Source of the DNA: Thalassospira lucentensis
GTDB taxonomy: Bacteria > Pseudomonadota > Alphaproteobacteria > Rhodospirillales > Thalassospiraceae
DNA: 64,000 nucleotides
Direction: 5' to 3'
Assembly: GCF_011806425.1 (NCBI RefSeq)
Contig: NZ_JAATOV010000004.1
Span: forward strand, 124,001-188,000
Numbering within the stretch: position 1 is the first letter of the stretch; each line of letters begins with the position of its first letter. Position numbers and translations under genes: made by a program. Below, one piece after another: positions 62,072 to 64,000 of this stretch. Under the pieces are notes generated by a model. That model was given only the letters and a program-made list of their open reading frames with translations, was not told the DNA's origin and did no database searches.

Positions 62072-64000
62072 CTAGAACTTATACCGCAAGGTTGCCAAAA
62101 TGGTCCGTTCTTCCCCATAATAACAGTTATCAGACCACTGGGTAATCAAGCATGACGAGACATATTTTTCGTCCATCAAGTTATTGATGTTCAGTCGGAC
62201 ATCAGCATTATTCATCCCAAGCTGAGTAAGGTCATAATTCAGCACGACATCCACAAGAGTATAATCCGGTACCGTAATCGTATTAGCCTCGTTTGCAGCG
62301 GTTTCCCCGACATAGCGAACACCTGCACCGATCCCGAGCCCGTCCAAAGCCCCATCAAGAAAGCGGTAATGACCCCAAAGAGATGCCATATGCTCGGGCA
62401 CCTGCTGCGGGCGATTACCATCTTTGACTGAACCGGGTGCATCATAGGACGCATCTGTGAAAGTATAGCCAGCAAGGATACTGAGACTTTCTGTCAGATC
62501 AGTGCGTGCTTCAAGCTCAAGTCCCTGTGACTCAATCGTTCCGATTGGCTCATAGGCAAATGTCGAATTATTATAGATTGCAGCATTTTCCTGCTCGATG
62601 TGAAAAGCCGCAGCACTCAGCATCGTGTTGCTACCTTCAGGCTGAAACTTTACCCCGACTTCATACTGCGTACCTTCGGTCGGCTCCAGCGGCTTGCCCG
62701 ATGCGTCGCTCGACAGGCTGGGATTAAAGGATTCTGAATAGTTAAAATAGGGTGCGATGCCATTATCAAACAGATAAAGCACACCTCCACGTTTCGTCAG
62801 CTTGCTGCGATCTTCGCTCTGTTCTACATTTGTCAGACGATTGAGGTTGCTGGTTTCCAACCAGTCTTGACGAAGACCAAACGAGAACCGCCAGTTCCCG
62901 TATTCCAGTTGATCTGCGACATAAAGTCCCGACTGTTCTAATGACCGACTATTGCTGCTGGTCGGCGCCCCAAGGGTTACCCCCGGATTACCATAAACCG
63001 GATTGAAGGCATCAAGATTTGATGCACCCAGGAACTGCCACTCGTTTTCGGTCTTGCGGTTTTGATAGTCGAAACCCATCAGAACAGTATGATCGACATT
63101 GCCGGTAACAAAATTGGCTTCGGCCTGGTTATCCACCGTAAAGGCCCGAAGGCTCTCATCCCCACCACCATAGGTACGGCTCAGTTCGTTGGAGGCACCG
63201 CTCCAGCCTTCCTGGTAAACTTGGTCAAGATGGACATCCGCATCAAGAAAACGGAAATTCTGGCGCACCGTCCAAGTGTCACCGAAATCATGTTCGAACT
63301 CATAGCCAACCATATTTTGGGTGCGTTCGAAACTTTCTAATGCCGGATCACCGTCAAAGAAATTGTTTGAAATATATTGCCCATTGCGCGGAAACAGCGT
63401 GCCCTCGGATGGCAGACCGTTATGCGTGCCTCCCTCCGGGTCTTTTTGGAAATAACCCATCAGCGTAATGCGTGTATCGTCACTCACATTCGCTGTCAGG
63501 GATGGCGCGATAGTATAGCGTTCTTCTTCGGCACCTTCGAACTGGGTATCGGATGCATCTGCCTTGCCAACAATGCGATAAGCAAATTTCCCCGCATCAT
63601 CCAACGGTCCGGTTAAATCAAAGCCGAGCCCACGCTGATTGCGGCTGCCATAGGAAACCTCTACCTCGCCTTGCTGCTCGAATTGAGGCTTTTTGCTTGA
63701 AAGGGCGACCAGACCACCGGGGGAACTGCGGCCATAAAGAACGGACGCAGGGCCTTTGACGACATCAGCACGTTCGACAAAATAGGGATCAATCTGCATC
63801 GAGCTATAGGTCGAATCATCGCTCATGGTTTTTAAGCCATCGAGATAGATATTGTCGATGCTGCGATCAACCAGGCCACGCAAAATCACATAATCATAAC
63901 GGTTAGATGCCCCGACTTGCCCGGTAAAGGCACCCGGCGTATAGCGCAATGCCTGCATCACCGTCTGCGAACCTTGATCTTCCATCTGATCTTTGGTCAC
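62072..64000 (-). CDS. TonB-dependent siderophore receptor, 5' end beyond the window
   Basis: The visible 642 residues cover most of the plug and the beta-barrel. Plug: QALRYTPGAFTGQVG, RYDYVILRGLVDRSIDNIYLDG and VKGPASVLYGRSSPGGLVA. Barrel strands continue to a C-terminal ATLRYKF, with the terminal Phe that signals BAM-mediated insertion. The NFFDGDPALESFERTQNMVGYEFEH region is typical of FhuA/FoxA-like ferric hydroxamate receptors, so a ferrioxamine or ferrichrome-type ligand is likely. The signal peptide and TonB box lie outside the window. Confidence 0.93.
   Translation of the reverse strand: MTKDQMEDQGSQTVMQALRYTPGAFTGQVGASNRYDYVILRGLVDRSIDNIYLDGLKTMSDDSTYSSMQIDPYFVERADVVKGPASVLYGRSSPGGLVALSSKKPQFEQQGEVEVSYGSRNQRGLGFDLTGPLDDAGKFAYRIVGKADASDTQFEGAEEERYTIAPSLTANVSDDTRITLMGYFQKDPEGGTHNGLPSEGTLFPRNGQYISNNFFDGDPALESFERTQNMVGYEFEHDFGDTWTVRQNFRFLDADVHLDQVYQEGWSGASNELSRTYGGGDESLRAFTVDNQAEANFVTGNVDHTVLMGFDYQNRKTENEWQFLGASNLDAFNPVYGNPGVTLGAPTSSNSRSLEQSGLYVADQLEYGNWRFSFGLRQDWLETSNLNRLTNVEQSEDRSKLTKRGGVLYLFDNGIAPYFNYSESFNPSLSSDASGKPLEPTEGTQYEVGVKFQPEGSNTMLSAAAFHIEQENAAIYNNSTFAYEPIGTIESQGLELEARTDLTESLSILAGYTFTDASYDAPGSVKDGNRPQQVPEHMASLWGHYRFLDGALDGLGIGAGVRYVGETAANEANTITVPDYTLVDVVLNYDLTQLGMNNADVRLNINNLMDEKYVSSCLITQWSDNCYYGEERTILATLRYKF

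Overview
This 64 kb window looks like the chromosome of a marine or aquatic alphaproteobacterium, probably Rhodospirillales and perhaps Thalassospira-like. The taxon is an inference from gene content and order: the murA-hisG-hisD-UPF0262-LMW phosphatase-infA-maf-rng-yacG-tRNA-Phe block, short-form HisG, DUF2336 and DUF2007 proteins, a CYTH-CHAD protein, AcuI, two TRAP transport systems, QueG and a ribbon-helix-helix RHH_4 protein. No integrase, transposase, phage gene, CRISPR array or rRNA was seen.

Layout. 1-3.5 kb: C-terminal end of a MocR-type regulator, a photolyase and a CYTH-CHAD protein. 4-12.8 kb: tRNA-Phe and a minus-strand housekeeping block (yacG, rng, maf, infA, LMW phosphatase, UPF0262, hisD, hisG, murA, dcd), interrupted by one plus-strand acetyltransferase. 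13 kb: two tRNA-Thr(GGT) genes. 13.3-28.2 kb: surface polysaccharide/LPS genes (flippase, UDP-sugar epimerase, then asnB-like amidotransferase, two GT4, a GT2, a GT9 heptosyltransferase and a divergent glycosyltransferase-like gene). Between these lie a SprA-like protein, a LuxR-type response regulator, a hybrid kinase, acuI and a DUF1232 gene. 28.3-40.4 kb: ygfZ, ppdK, glyS-glyQ, a chemotaxis receptor, a tRNA methyltransferase, DUF2007 and a polyprenyl synthase. 40.5-40.9 kb: two identical tRNA-Pro(CGG) genes, each with its own terminator.

41.4-44.6 kb holds a three-gene DctP-DctQ-DctM TRAP transporter operon. 44.8-49.3 kb holds DUF2336, a cytochrome c, an unrecognised protein, a secreted SUMF1-like protein and a secreted cysteine-rich NPCAA-repeat protein. 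49.4-56.3 kb on the minus strand reads as one uptake and catabolism module: a decayed RpiR regulator, class III aminotransferase, BKACE (DUF849) enzyme, TAXI binding protein, fused TRAP permease and a UspA protein. 56.6-64 kb: a PAS-REC-Hpt phosphorelay protein, a second asparagine synthetase paralogue with an altered glutamine-binding motif, an RHH protein, a metallophosphoesterase, QueG and a truncated TonB-dependent siderophore receptor.

The least ordinary items are the NPCAA-repeat protein and its divergent SUMF1-like neighbour, the Glu-to-Tyr change in the second AsnB, the RpiR pseudogene upstream of the BKACE/TAXI cluster, and a SprA-like protein lacking the first His of its HExxH motif.
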